Positions 1 through 8,526 of a DNA stretch of 64,000 nucleotides are shown here, in pieces. The DNA comes from Flavobacterium psychrophilum. Lineage in GTDB: Bacteria > Bacteroidota > Bacteroidia > Flavobacteriales > Flavobacteriaceae. The stretch covers positions 1-64,000 of the forward strand of contig CALPPS020000001.1 of NCBI GenBank assembly GCA_943325515.2, given 5' to 3'. The notes beneath the pieces were generated by a model. It was not told the DNA's origin. It did no database searches and was given only the letters and a program-made list of their open reading frames with translations. The translations under genes and the position numbers were made by a program. Position 1 is the first letter of the stretch, and each line of letters opens with the position of its first letter.

Positions 1-2
1 TC

Positions 3-161
3 ACAATTATGCCACTTTGTGCACAAGAAGAATTTGATCCTGTTACTGATGATTTAACACCTCCGGCTAGTATAGATGGTTCTATACCTTTACTATTAAT
101 AGCTGCAGTAGTATTGGGTTATGTATTTTTAAATCGTAAACTAAAAAATAATAAGTTTTAA
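3..161 (+). CDS. C-terminal part of a small PID-CTERM-like sorted protein (5' end outside window)
   Basis: The reading frame is open from the window edge to a TAA at 159-161. It encodes the end of a signal peptide (PLCAQ), a short acidic spacer, the motif PPASID, a hydrophobic helix (IPLLLIAAVVLGYVFL) and a basic tail (NRKLKNNKF). This tripartite C-terminus matches the short PID-CTERM sorting signals known in Flavobacteriia, which are thought to be handled by an exosortase-like transpeptidase. The mature protein would be only about 45 residues, so it is essentially the sorting signal. An in-frame ATG at 9 is probably internal, because it would cut the signal peptide. The family assignment is from memory of the motif. 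Confidence 0.6.
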   Translation, partial: TIMPLCAQEEFDPVTDDLTPPASIDGSIPLLLIAAVVLGYVFLNRKLKNNKF

Positions 162-435
162 CGATTGACCAGTCCTCAATAATTGATATTAGATAAAAAC
201 ACAATACAAAAAAGTTTAGTTTTGGAGTGTTTTATAATTTAGTTGATAAAAAATGAATGTAAAAACAATAAAAAAACTATTAGATTATTATTTTAGATTA
301 TTTAAGGTTGTTAAATCATATTAGTTTTAATTTATTGAAAGATTATTAAATAAGCATTGGATTAGACAATAAATACTAAAAAAAACTATAAATAGGAATT
401 CGATTCTTCTAAAGTATTCTGTTTTTCTCAAATTT

Positions 436-1011
436 TTAAATTTTAAGATTTTTGTTTTTTGATCTAATGACGCTAAGTCTTTGTTGTGTTATTCCAATGT
501 AAGATGCAATATCTCCTAGTGAAGCCCTTAGAATGATATCTGGGTGATTATTTATTAAATCTTCATATCTTTTTTCAGCGTTAATTAGCTGAATAGAATT
601 TAATCGATCCATAAAAATTTTAATCATATCAATTAAAATCTTTGTTGTGAATTTATTACTATAATCAACAGATTCCAAAATTGTCTTAAATTTGAGAAAT
701 GAAATGCTTCTTACTCTGCATTTTTCTAAAGCTTCCCAACCATATGGAGCAATTTCATTATAAAAAACACTTTCTAATGGACAGTTGAAAGTATTTTCAG
801 CCCAAAAATGGTGGGTTACCGTTTTGTAGTCTTTGTAGTAAAAAGTCCTGTAAAACCCTTCTTCTAAAAATATTACATTAATTGATGTATTATTTGGGGT
901 TAAAAACACTGTTCCCTTTTGATGTTCTTGATAATCAAATGCATTATTAATAGTTTCTCTTTGATATTCATCTAAAGTAAAATGTTGACTTAAAAATGTT
1001 ATTAGTTCCAA
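436..1011 (-). CDS. Crp/Fnr family transcriptional regulator (paralogue A)
   Basis: The 191-residue protein has an N-terminal cyclic-nucleotide-binding-like beta-roll (about 25-115; KGTVFLTPNN, FLEEGFYRTFYY, IAPYGWEALE) and a short C-terminal helix-turn-helix (about 163-186, LGDIASYIGITQQRLSVIRS). It lacks an obvious PRAAR-type phosphate-binding cassette, so the ligand is unknown. The start is a TTG at 1009-1011, one base after the stop of the upstream gene, which suggests translational coupling. The start is supported by alignment to the paralogue at 2448, whose ATG falls at the same column (MELITF against MNLLDF). The two paralogues look about half identical. Confidence 0.85.
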   Translation of the reverse strand: MELITFLSQHFTLDEYQRETINNAFDYQEHQKGTVFLTPNNTSINVIFLEEGFYRTFYYKDYKTVTHHFWAENTFNCPLESVFYNEIAPYGWEALEKCRVRSISFLKFKTILESVDYSNKFTTKILIDMIKIFMDRLNSIQLINAEKRYEDLINNHPDIILRASLGDIASYIGITQQRLSVIRSKNKNLKI

Positions 1012-1012
1012 T

Positions 1013-1768
1013 TTATATATTTTTTAAATTAATTTTTTTTCTATTGTTTATATGGTAAGATTTAAACTTCAGTTTAGATATCATTAAATCTTCAGTTATA
1101 GCTTTATTATTGATAGATTTTAAATAATCTTTTACATCTCTTATTAATTCTAAAGCATTATTTTCTTTGAAATAGAGGATTTTATTTCTTTCTTTTCTAA
1201 TTTTAATTAAGGATTCTAAAGACAATTCACATAAGTTGTTTATTATTAATAATTCATTTAGATATAATTTTAAGTTTACTGTCATTATTTCAGGATCATC
1301 TGGATTGTAAGTTCTATGACTTGATAAAATGTTTAAAAGTTTGGTAAAGTCTTTTATTAGATTACAAAAGTTAATCTGTAATTCAAATAATTCATCACTT
1401 TCAATTGTATCTATGTTTATTTGTTTTAATTTTCTTTTTAGTAATATTGGTTTTATGATACTATTAATCTCATTTTTGTTTTCTTTAAGTATAGTTAAAG
1501 TCTTTAAATGATTTTTAATTTTCGTAAATTTATTAGGTAGTAATGAAAAGACTTCAATTCTAGCATTAAAAACAGTCATAAAATCATTTTTTCTTTCATC
1601 ATATAATAAGTTATTTATTTCTAATGATGATTTAGTTTGTTGTAAATTTTCAATTCCTATTTTAGTATTGGAGGGTTTGTAAACAGTTTTAATATCTCCT
1701 ATTTTATCAATAATAAGAAAGAAATTATTAATATTTAGTTTGTGTTTTTGTTCATTAATTACTATCAT
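1013..1768 (-). CDS. hypothetical protein, mostly helical, coupled to Crp/Fnr paralogue A
   Basis: The product is 251 residues, rich in Lys, Ile, Asn and Leu, with no signal peptide or clear membrane segment. I do not recognise a family. The N-terminal 50 residues look beta-like and the rest alpha-helical and highly charged. The ATG is at 1766-1768, and the TAA at 1013-1015 is separated by one base from the TTG start of the downstream regulator, so both are probably one transcript. It might be an effector or antagonist working with the regulator, but nothing in the sequence shows this. Its base composition is even more AT-rich than its neighbours, which may indicate acquired DNA. Confidence 0.6.
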   Translation of the reverse strand: MIVINEQKHKLNINNFFLIIDKIGDIKTVYKPSNTKIGIENLQQTKSSLEINNLLYDERKNDFMTVFNARIEVFSLLPNKFTKIKNHLKTLTILKENKNEINSIIKPILLKRKLKQINIDTIESDELFELQINFCNLIKDFTKLLNILSSHRTYNPDDPEIMTVNLKLYLNELLIINNLCELSLESLIKIRKERNKILYFKENNALELIRDVKDYLKSINNKAITEDLMISKLKFKSYHINNRKKINLKNI

Positions 1769-2447
1769 ATCTAGCTTAAAGAATTAAATTATTTTACATT
1801 TCAAAAAAAAGTAAAATATTTCAAAAGCTATTTAATCCATAATAAATAATGATTTAACACAAATTAAATAAATATTTAATATGTGTTAAAATTATAACTT
1901 CCTTTTTTTAGTTAATCAAAAGTTGAAAAAATTAAATAAAACCTCGAATTGATAAGAAATACTCTTGAATTGATTTGTATATAAGGATCGAAACCATAGG
2001 ATCTATTTTTATCATTAGCTTTATAGTCATTCAATCAAATAGACTTATTGTATTTACGCATAGAGTTTAATCTTTTTTAAATCAATATTTATCTAACATA
2101 AAAACTTTCTTTTTTAATATCTTTATTAATATCAATTATAATTATGAATGTTATTTTTTAATCTAGAATAAATTATTTTTCAAATTTTTTTATTATTGAG
2201 TATAAAATAAAATAAATAAATGTTAAACAATTTTATCAAAAAATAACATAATAATTAATTTTTTTAATCTCTTTACAATATTATTTATTTGCTAATTATT
2301 TTTAAAATTACACAAATACCTGTTTTACAGTTGATAGCATATTTGTTTATTTATTTTAAAGTTGAAATTATCAATTATTATTTTAACAATTGTTTAAGTT
2401 GTTTATTCAATTAAAAAAGATTAATATTGAGTAATAATAAGCTCTAT
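1769..2447. other. long AT-rich intergenic region between divergent genes
   Basis: About 680 bases with no convincing reading frame. It separates the minus-strand hypothetical/regulator pair from the plus-strand paralogous regulator and must hold both promoters. I see no clear TAnnTTTG element, no tRNA and no strong hairpin. The length and composition would fit a decayed gene, but I could not reconstruct one. Confidence 0.5.
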
Positions 2448-3014
2448 ATGAATTTACTTGATTTTTTTCAACAAAAGATTAGTTTGAGTACTGAACATGT
2501 TAAAATTATTGATGAAATGTTCAATCATGAGGAATATCCTAAGGGTACGATTTTTCTAAAACCCGATAATTCGTCTAAACGACTAATTTTTTTAGAAAAA
2601 GGATTGTATAGAACTTTTTATTATAATGAAGATAAAGATATTACACATTTTTTTTGGGAGGAGAATACATTTAATGCACCAATTGAAAGTGTTATGTTTG
2701 ATCAAATAGCGCCTTATGGTTGGCAAGCAATTGAAACTTGTGTGGTTAGATCTGTAGATTATAAAGAATTTCAAAATTTAGTATCAAATAATAATGAATT
2801 ACTTAATTTAATGTTATCAATTACAACTGAAATGACAACTTATTTTACAAAAAGGGGTTTGACTTTAAATTTTAAAACTGCGGAAGAAAAATACCAACAT
2901 TTTGTTGCTGATTATCCAAATATAATTAATAAAGTACCTTTAGGCTATTTGGCTTCTTACATAGGAGTGACGCCACAAACTTTGAGTGTCTTGAGGTCAA
3001 AAACTCTAAAATAA
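2448..3014 (+). CDS. Crp/Fnr family transcriptional regulator (paralogue B)
   Basis: The 188-residue protein has a cyclic-nucleotide-binding-like beta-roll (about 25-115; KGTIFLKPDN, FLEKGLYRTFYY, IAPYGWQAIE) and a short C-terminal helix-turn-helix (LGYLASYIGVTPQTLSVLRS) that ends just after the recognition helix, as in many Bacteroidota members of this family. I place the start at the ATG at 2448. An in-frame TTG at 2427 would add seven residues that do not align with paralogue A. It has no close partner gene on this strand. Confidence 0.85.
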   Translation: MNLLDFFQQKISLSTEHVKIIDEMFNHEEYPKGTIFLKPDNSSKRLIFLEKGLYRTFYYNEDKDITHFFWEENTFNAPIESVMFDQIAPYGWQAIETCVVRSVDYKEFQNLVSNNNELLNLMLSITTEMTTYFTKRGLTLNFKTAEEKYQHFVADYPNIINKVPLGYLASYIGVTPQTLSVLRSKTLK

Positions 3015-3329
3015 AAGTAATATTTAAATTCTTTTTATTTGTTTTAAAATTTAATAATCAATTTTTTAACTTCAATTAATTCAATTATTATTATCATACA
3101 AAAAAAAGGGTTTCCTTATTTTGCTTTATTATGTTTAGATGCTGATAATTCACTATAATCATATTTTTATTCAAGATAATGTTTCTATATTACTAAATCC
3201 AATTATCATGAGTATAGTAAATTGTGACTAATGTTTTTCCTAATAAATGATTAATTTTTTTTAATTATTTCGTATTCTAAATTATATTTTATTAAGAATT
3301 AATATTTTATAATTCTACGATAAAAATTA
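3015..3329. other. AT-rich intergenic region
   Basis: About 315 bases between the Crp/Fnr paralogue and the pyrR promoter. I see no reading frame, RNA gene or strong hairpin in it. In particular I see no candidate pyrimidine attenuator between the promoter and pyrR. Confidence 0.5.
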
Positions 3330-3337
3330 TATATTTG
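3330..3337 (+). promoter_or_regulatory. -7 box of the pyrR-pyrB promoter
   Basis: TATATTTG matches the Bacteroidota -7 consensus TAnnTTTG exactly and lies 19 bases before the pyrR ATG. No clear -33 TTTG is visible. The leader would be only about 13 nucleotides, too short for a classical PyrR-bound attenuator. Confidence 0.5.
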
Positions 3338-3356
3338 CAATCCAAACAACACTATT

Positions 3357-3890
3357 ATGAGTCAAAAAGTATTGCTCACTTCAAAAGAAGTCAATATCAT
3401 ACTCCATCGTTTGGCTTGTCAGTTAATCGAAAATCATCTTGATTTTTCTAACACTGTTTTAATTGGAATACAGCCTCGAGGCACTTATCTTGCTAATCGA
3501 ATTAAGGCTTTACTAGAAAACGATTATCATATTAAAGAAGTGAAATTGGGATTTTTAGATATTACTTTTTTTCGTGATGATTTCCGTCGTGGCGAAAAAC
3601 AATTGGATGCTCACGAAACACAAATAGATTTTTTAATTGAAGATAAAAAAGTTGTTTTTATTGATGATGTTCTTTTCACGGGAAGAAGTATCAATGCAGC
3701 ATTAACTGCCATTCAATCTTTTGGAAGAGCCTCTGAAGTAGAATTATTAGTATTGATTGACAGAAGATTTAGCCGTCATTTACCCATACAACCAGATTAT
3801 CGTGGAAGACAAGTCGATGCTATTAATGATGAAAAAGTAATAGTATCTTGGAATGAAAAAGAAGGAGAAGATGCAGTATATTTAATCTAA
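3357..3890 (+). CDS. pyrR: PyrR bifunctional pyrimidine regulator / uracil phosphoribosyltransferase
   Basis: The 177-residue protein is of the usual PyrR length. It carries the PRPP-binding motif VVFIDDVLFTGRSI at residues 99-112 and the early loop QPRGTYLA at 39-46. PyrR family members convert uracil and PRPP to UMP, and many also regulate pyr mRNA by binding a leader. It is followed after 72 bases by pyrB, consistent with a pyrimidine operon. The leader ahead of pyrR appears too short for attenuation, so any RNA target might lie in the pyrR-pyrB gap or elsewhere; the enzymatic role is the safer call. Confidence 0.93.
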   Translation: MSQKVLLTSKEVNIILHRLACQLIENHLDFSNTVLIGIQPRGTYLANRIKALLENDYHIKEVKLGFLDITFFRDDFRRGEKQLDAHETQIDFLIEDKKVVFIDDVLFTGRSINAALTAIQSFGRASEVELLVLIDRRFSRHLPIQPDYRGRQVDAINDEKVIVSWNEKEGEDAVYLI

Positions 3891-3962
3891 GTAAATAGGG
3901 AAAAGTTAAAAAGGAAAAGAAAATAAAACATAAAAATATACAACACACAACTTACAATTATA

Positions 3963-4892
3963 ATGTCCGAACTATCAGTTAATCATTTATTAGGCATAAA
4001 ATATCTCAAAAAGGAAGACATCAACTTAATTTTTGAAACCACTGATCATTTCAAAGAAGTCATTAATAGACCCATTAAAAAAGTTCCTTCGTTGCGAGAT
4101 GTTACTATTGCTAATATTTTTTTTGAAAATAGCACAAGAACAAAACTTTCTTTTGAATTAGCTCAAAAACGTCTTTCTGCCGATGTAATTAGTTTTTCAG
4201 CATCACAGTCATCAGTTAAAAAAGGGGAGACTTTAATTGATACGGTTAACAATATCTTATCTATGAAAGTTGATATGGTTGTTATGCGTCATGCCAATCC
4301 CGGAGCAGCTTTCTTTTTATCACAAAATGTAAAAGCATGCATCATAAATGCAGGGGATGGATCACACGAACATCCAACTCAAGGCTTACTCGATAGCTAT
4401 TCTATCAGAGAAAAACTAGGTGCAGTAGGAGGGAAGAAGGTTGTTATTGTGGGTGATATTTTACATTCGCGTGTAGCGCTTTCAAATATATATGCGCTTC
4501 AGATGCAAGGTGCAGAAGTTAAAGTATGTGGTCCAAAAACATTAATTCCAAAATACATTGAAAGCCTTGGAGTTTCAGTAGAACCAAATTTAAGAAAAGC
4601 TCTTGAATGGTGTGATGCTGCAAATATGCTACGCGTTCAAAACGAAAGAATGGATGTGAATTATTTTCCATCTACTAGAGAATATACAATGCAATATGGG
4701 GTTGATAAAGCATTATTAGATTCACTTAAAAAAGATATTGTAATCATGCATCCAGGTCCAATTAATCGTGGTGTAGAAATTACTTCTGATGTAGCTGACT
4801 CTCAACAATCAGTAATACTTGATCAAGTTGAAAATGGGGTGGCTATTAGAATGGCAGTAATTTATCTTTTAGCTTCTAAATTACAAAAGTAA
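3963..4892 (+). CDS. pyrB: aspartate carbamoyltransferase catalytic subunit
   Basis: The 309-residue protein catalyses carbamoyl phosphate plus L-aspartate to N-carbamoyl-L-aspartate, the committed step of UMP synthesis. The carbamoyl-phosphate loop FFENSTRTKLSFE (STRT at 57-60) and the HPTQ motif (137-140) are intact, and the aspartate-domain signature HPGPINRG is near residue 265. No pyrI regulatory subunit follows, so the enzyme is probably an unregulated trimer. It is the second gene after pyrR and ends in a strong terminator. Confidence 0.97.
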   Translation: MSELSVNHLLGIKYLKKEDINLIFETTDHFKEVINRPIKKVPSLRDVTIANIFFENSTRTKLSFELAQKRLSADVISFSASQSSVKKGETLIDTVNNILSMKVDMVVMRHANPGAAFFLSQNVKACIINAGDGSHEHPTQGLLDSYSIREKLGAVGGKKVVIVGDILHSRVALSNIYALQMQGAEVKVCGPKTLIPKYIESLGVSVEPNLRKALEWCDAANMLRVQNERMDVNYFPSTREYTMQYGVDKALLDSLKKDIVIMHPGPINRGVEITSDVADSQQSVILDQVENGVAIRMAVIYLLASKLQK

Positions 4893-4949
4893 AAAAGTCC
4901 CAAATATTGCAATGCCCCCAAAAAGTTAGACACTATTCGGGATTTTTTT
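4893..4949. terminator. bidirectional terminator with the AAAAGTTAGA loop repeat (copy 1)
   Basis: The arms AAGTCCCAAAT and ATTCGGGATTTTTTT (one mismatch) enclose a loop containing CCCCCAAAAAGTTAGACACT. It lies between the convergent pyrB and DUF349 genes, immediately after the pyrB stop. The loop core recurs at 57012 and 63419. Confidence 0.75.
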
Positions 4950-4951
4950 AT

Positions 4952-7249
4952 TTATTCAGATTGTAAGTTTCTCAGTTGCTTTAGTTTGTCTTTTAATATA
5001 GCCAATTCCTCTTTTTTAATTTCAATATTTTTTATTACTTCTCTAACCATAGGATTATCTGCTTTGGCTTTTGCAAAAAATTGAATGTTATTCTCTAATT
5101 GGAATATTTCAGCTTGAACTTCATCAACTTTACGCATTATAAATACTTTTTCATTATCTAATTTCCTGCTATCTGTACTAGCTAAATGATCAAGTTTGTT
5201 AGCATAACGCACCATTTCATTGTCTTTTTTGCTCAAGCTAAGTTTTTCAAACAAGGCGTCTAAAATTTTATTGAATTTTCCTTCGATGTGTCTACGAGCA
5301 AAAGGAACTTTACCAAAACTTTTCCATGTTTCAATGTGTAGCTTAATGGCATCTAAATCAGCTTTATGCTCACCAACAAGTTCAAATGATTTTAAAGTTT
5401 CTATATAAGTTTTTTTCTTATCAAAAGCTTCCACTTCTTCAGCATTAGCTTCATTCTTTTGTTCTTTTAATTTATCAAAATATTCGTTACATGCTGAACG
5501 AAAATCTGTCCAAAGTTTGTCAGAAAATTTTCTAGGAATATGACCAATAGACTTCCATTCTTCTTGAATTTGTTTGAACAATGGCGTTGTATTAGCAAAG
5601 TCTGTACTTACTTTTAATTCATTGGCTTTAGCTACTAATGCTTCTTTCTTAGAAAGATTGTCATTTTGATCTTTCTTAATGTCTTTATAAAATGAATTTT
5701 TTAATGAGTTAAAGTTTCTAACGGCGTTCTTAAAATCTGTCCAAGTTTGTTCATTAACATCTGAAGGAACTTTTCCAGTTTTTAAGAATTCATTTCGTAA
5801 AACTTCAACTTTTTCCATTTGACCTAACCAAGCAGAGTGAGAGTTTACTTTTTCTTGCGCTAAAATTTCTATTTTTTCAATAAGATCTTTTTTCTTCTCT
5901 AGGTTTGTAGTTTCAACCGCACGAAGTTGCTCAAATAAAACCTCACGTTTATCGTGCATTTTTTTTGTTAATTCACTGAATTTATTCCAGATTTCTTCAC
6001 GATTTTCTCTAGAAACAGGTCCGATATCTTCTTTCCAAATGCGGTGTAAATCTTGTAATTCTCGAAAAGCTTTATTGATATCTTCTTCTTGGGTTAATTC
6101 TTCAACACGCTCAATTATTTTTAGTTTTTGAACTAAATTATGTTTGAAATCTAAATCTCTTATTTCTCTGTCTAAATGTAGAATATCGTAGAAATTTTCT
6201 AAATGGAAATGATAATTGTTCCAAACATGATTGTATTTATCCTTCGGTATAGGACCAGCTACTTTCCATCTATCTCTAATATCATTAAATTTCTTTAAGG
6301 TAACAGGGATATTATCTTGACTTTGAATAAGACTTTTTAATTCTTCAACAATGGCTAATCTGTTTTCTAAATTAGATTTTAAATCATTTTGAAGGCTTTT
6401 GAAATGTGTGTTTTTTTTATCTCTGTATTGTGAATAGAGTTGATCAAATTTCCCTTTTAAAGGAAAATTATAATGAAAATCTTCAGTAGTATCTGGATTT
6501 TCTGTATGGAATTCTTCTTTCTTTTCATCAATAAATAGATAATATTTAGATAAGAATGATTTTTTAAGTTCTTCTATGTGGTCTTTAACAGACATTAATT
6601 TTTCTACAGCAACTAAAGTAGTTAACTCTTCAACTAGTTGTTCCATTGAAAGTGTTTCATATTCCAACATTGGAATATCATGACGTTCTTTCAGTGTCTC
6701 ATCTTCACTTTCCTCTGCATTTGCCTCCTCTATTTCGCTTATTGCTGATTCATTTTTATTTTGTTCAACTTCTTCAATTATTTCAGATGTTGCTACTGGT
6801 ATATCAGCAACAACTTCTTCAATTATTTCAGATTTTGCTACTGGTATATCAGCAACAACTTCTTCCTCAATCTCTTGAATTGTTTCTGATAGAGTAATTT
6901 CTTCAATAGTTTCTTCAACTAGCTCTCGTTTTTCTGTGGCTAATTCAATTTCATCTTCTGTAAGTTCTTCTGTTAAAACAGCAACCTTGGCTTCAACAAC
7001 TTCATCATTTTGAGTTTGTTGTAGCTGTTCGCTAATGCTCGAGTCTTTTTCAACATCAGCATAATTTTCAAGTACTTCTTTTACAGGAGTTTCTACTACT
7101 TGTTCTTGTTCGCCTTCATCAATTGTATCGACTATTTTTTCTTGAACAAGGTCAATAATTTCTTGATTTTCAGTAGCAATCACATTTTGTGACTCGTTTT
7201 CTAAGCTTCCATCTGCTTTAAGCAGGTTATCATTCTTTTCTTCTAACAT
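4952..7249 (-). CDS. DUF349 repeat protein with acidic N-terminal region
   Basis: The 765-residue protein has a Glu-rich, low-complexity N-terminal third (1-190) and a charged helical C-terminal part. The latter contains about five DUF349 units, recognised by W..aG.(I/V)P motifs: WKVAGPIPKDKYNHVW near 328, WKEDIGPVSRENREEIW near 405, GKVPSDVNEQTW near 480, WKSIGHIPRKFSDKLW near 560 and WKSFGKVPFARRHIE near 640. No signal peptide or membrane segment is visible, so it is cytoplasmic. DUF349 proteins are common in Bacteroidota and their role is not established. Residues 132-161 are two copies of a 15-residue repeat. It is monocistronic. Confidence 0.85.
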   Translation of the reverse strand: MLEEKNDNLLKADGSLENESQNVIATENQEIIDLVQEKIVDTIDEGEQEQVVETPVKEVLENYADVEKDSSISEQLQQTQNDEVVEAKVAVLTEELTEDEIELATEKRELVEETIEEITLSETIQEIEEEVVADIPVAKSEIIEEVVADIPVATSEIIEEVEQNKNESAISEIEEANAEESEDETLKERHDIPMLEYETLSMEQLVEELTTLVAVEKLMSVKDHIEELKKSFLSKYYLFIDEKKEEFHTENPDTTEDFHYNFPLKGKFDQLYSQYRDKKNTHFKSLQNDLKSNLENRLAIVEELKSLIQSQDNIPVTLKKFNDIRDRWKVAGPIPKDKYNHVWNNYHFHLENFYDILHLDREIRDLDFKHNLVQKLKIIERVEELTQEEDINKAFRELQDLHRIWKEDIGPVSRENREEIWNKFSELTKKMHDKREVLFEQLRAVETTNLEKKKDLIEKIEILAQEKVNSHSAWLGQMEKVEVLRNEFLKTGKVPSDVNEQTWTDFKNAVRNFNSLKNSFYKDIKKDQNDNLSKKEALVAKANELKVSTDFANTTPLFKQIQEEWKSIGHIPRKFSDKLWTDFRSACNEYFDKLKEQKNEANAEEVEAFDKKKTYIETLKSFELVGEHKADLDAIKLHIETWKSFGKVPFARRHIEGKFNKILDALFEKLSLSKKDNEMVRYANKLDHLASTDSRKLDNEKVFIMRKVDEVQAEIFQLENNIQFFAKAKADNPMVREVIKNIEIKKEELAILKDKLKQLRNLQSE
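6767..6856 (-). repeat. 45-bp tandem repeat inside the DUF349 gene
   Basis: Two near-identical 45-bp units encode VADIPVAKSEIIEEV and VADIPVATSEIIEEV (residues 132-161). The repeat keeps the frame and lies in the acidic, probably disordered N-terminal region, so copy number could vary between strains. Confidence 0.75.
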
Positions 7250-7374
7250 TTTATAAATGTTTTAAGGGTTACACTTTATGAGGGCGAAAGATAGTAAAGA
7301 AGCACTAAAAATTCAAAGAAAATCATTGTTTTTCAATTCTTTTTATCTCTTTTTATATTAGAGAACTTTATTAA

Positions 7375-7405
7375 ATAAAAAACTCTATTGAATTTCAATA
7401 GAGTT
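7375..7405 (-). terminator. rho-independent terminator of the endonuclease I gene
   Basis: A 12-bp arm AACTCTATTGAA (7381-7392) faces TTCAATAGAGTT (7394-7405). Read on the minus strand, the hairpin follows the endonuclease I stop and runs into a T tract. Confidence 0.75.
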
Positions 7406-7433
7406 TAAAGTACTAATTTTTTGATTTGTAATT

Positions 7434-8516
7434 TTAGTTAATAAATACCTTTTTGGTTATCGAAGTATTATTAGATGATAATTTTAAAAAATAGAATCCT
7501 TTTGGTAGGTTACTGATTGAGTAGTTGTTATTGTCAAAAATCGGGTTTTTAATTTGCTGAATAACTTGCCCATTAATAGTTATTAAATCTATTTCCTCAA
7601 ATAAAATAGTAGATTGAATATTTAGTATACTATTAGATGGATTTGGATAAATTGAAATACTATTTTCCAAATCATAAATCGATGAGGATAGAGGAGTACT
7701 TGGCCATCTGTTTTCTGCTATTGGACCTCCCCAAATTAAAGTAGCCAAATAAGGATTGTCAATAAATGGATTTCTATTTCCTTGCTTGTAATTATTGGGA
7801 TTAGGTGTGCCACCTAAATAATCGTTTCTGTTATCTTCGTATTGTGAAACTGGATCATCAGCATTCCATTGTAACAAAATATTAACCATGTTAGGATCAC
7901 TTGAAGTAGTTGTTCCTGCAGCAACAAAAGTAGGAAGGCATTGATCTCCATAATGTAAATACATATACATTATAATTCTAGCAACATCCCCTTTCCATTC
8001 ATCTCCAGGATACCAATGATTTCCCACATCACCTGAGTTTCCTGTTCCAGTACCATATAGTTTATTTCCTCTATTGCTGTTTCTTTGAACATCACAAGCT
8101 CTTAGCATCTGCGCATCTGCACCTGGTCCTAACTGTCCTAAATCTGGATTTCCAAGTGATTGTGCAAAAATGTGTTCACGGTTCCATTGACCATTGCTAG
8201 CGCCATTATTATTTTTGTCTCTAGTTCTATCATTGGTGGCATCAGCATCCGTTCCGTTTTCCCATCCGTACATCAAAAGTACATTTGAAGAATTTGAAGG
8301 GTCTAAATCTACTTGTTTGAGCGCATTCCAAACATCTGGTGTATAGATCAAATAATTGGAATGTGTATTGATAATCTTTGTAGCTAAAGCAACTTTTAAA
8401 TTTGTACCTGTTAATGTCCAATTAAATCCATTATAGTAAGGACTTTTAGGTGCGCCAGACTGGGAGAAAGCAATCGCTATATTTAAGAATAATAGAAATG
8501 TAAATATTTTTTTCAT
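7434..8516 (-). CDS. secreted endonuclease I family nuclease with T9SS sorting domain
   Basis: The 360-residue protein has a signal peptide (1 to about 19, ending AFSQS), an endonuclease I (EndA/NucM-type) domain across about 40-260, and a C-terminal T9SS type A sorting domain (about 283-360). The sorting domain begins IYPNPSNS and contains KGFYFLKL. Active-site features are visible: NREHIFAQS (112-120) with the general-base histidine, followed by NSNRGN and an HWYPGDEWKGD stretch. The expected role is a metal-dependent nonspecific nuclease exported to the cell surface or medium, for DNA scavenging or biofilm turnover. It sits 10 bases after the methyltransferase gene on the same strand. Confidence 0.92.
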   Translation of the reverse strand: MKKIFTFLLFLNIAIAFSQSGAPKSPYYNGFNWTLTGTNLKVALATKIINTHSNYLIYTPDVWNALKQVDLDPSNSSNVLLMYGWENGTDADATNDRTRDKNNNGASNGQWNREHIFAQSLGNPDLGQLGPGADAQMLRACDVQRNSNRGNKLYGTGTGNSGDVGNHWYPGDEWKGDVARIIMYMYLHYGDQCLPTFVAAGTTTSSDPNMVNILLQWNADDPVSQYEDNRNDYLGGTPNPNNYKQGNRNPFIDNPYLATLIWGGPIAENRWPSTPLSSSIYDLENSISIYPNPSNSILNIQSTILFEEIDLITINGQVIQQIKNPIFDNNNYSISNLPKGFYFLKLSSNNTSITKKVFIN

Positions 8517-8526
8517 TTGTTGTTTA

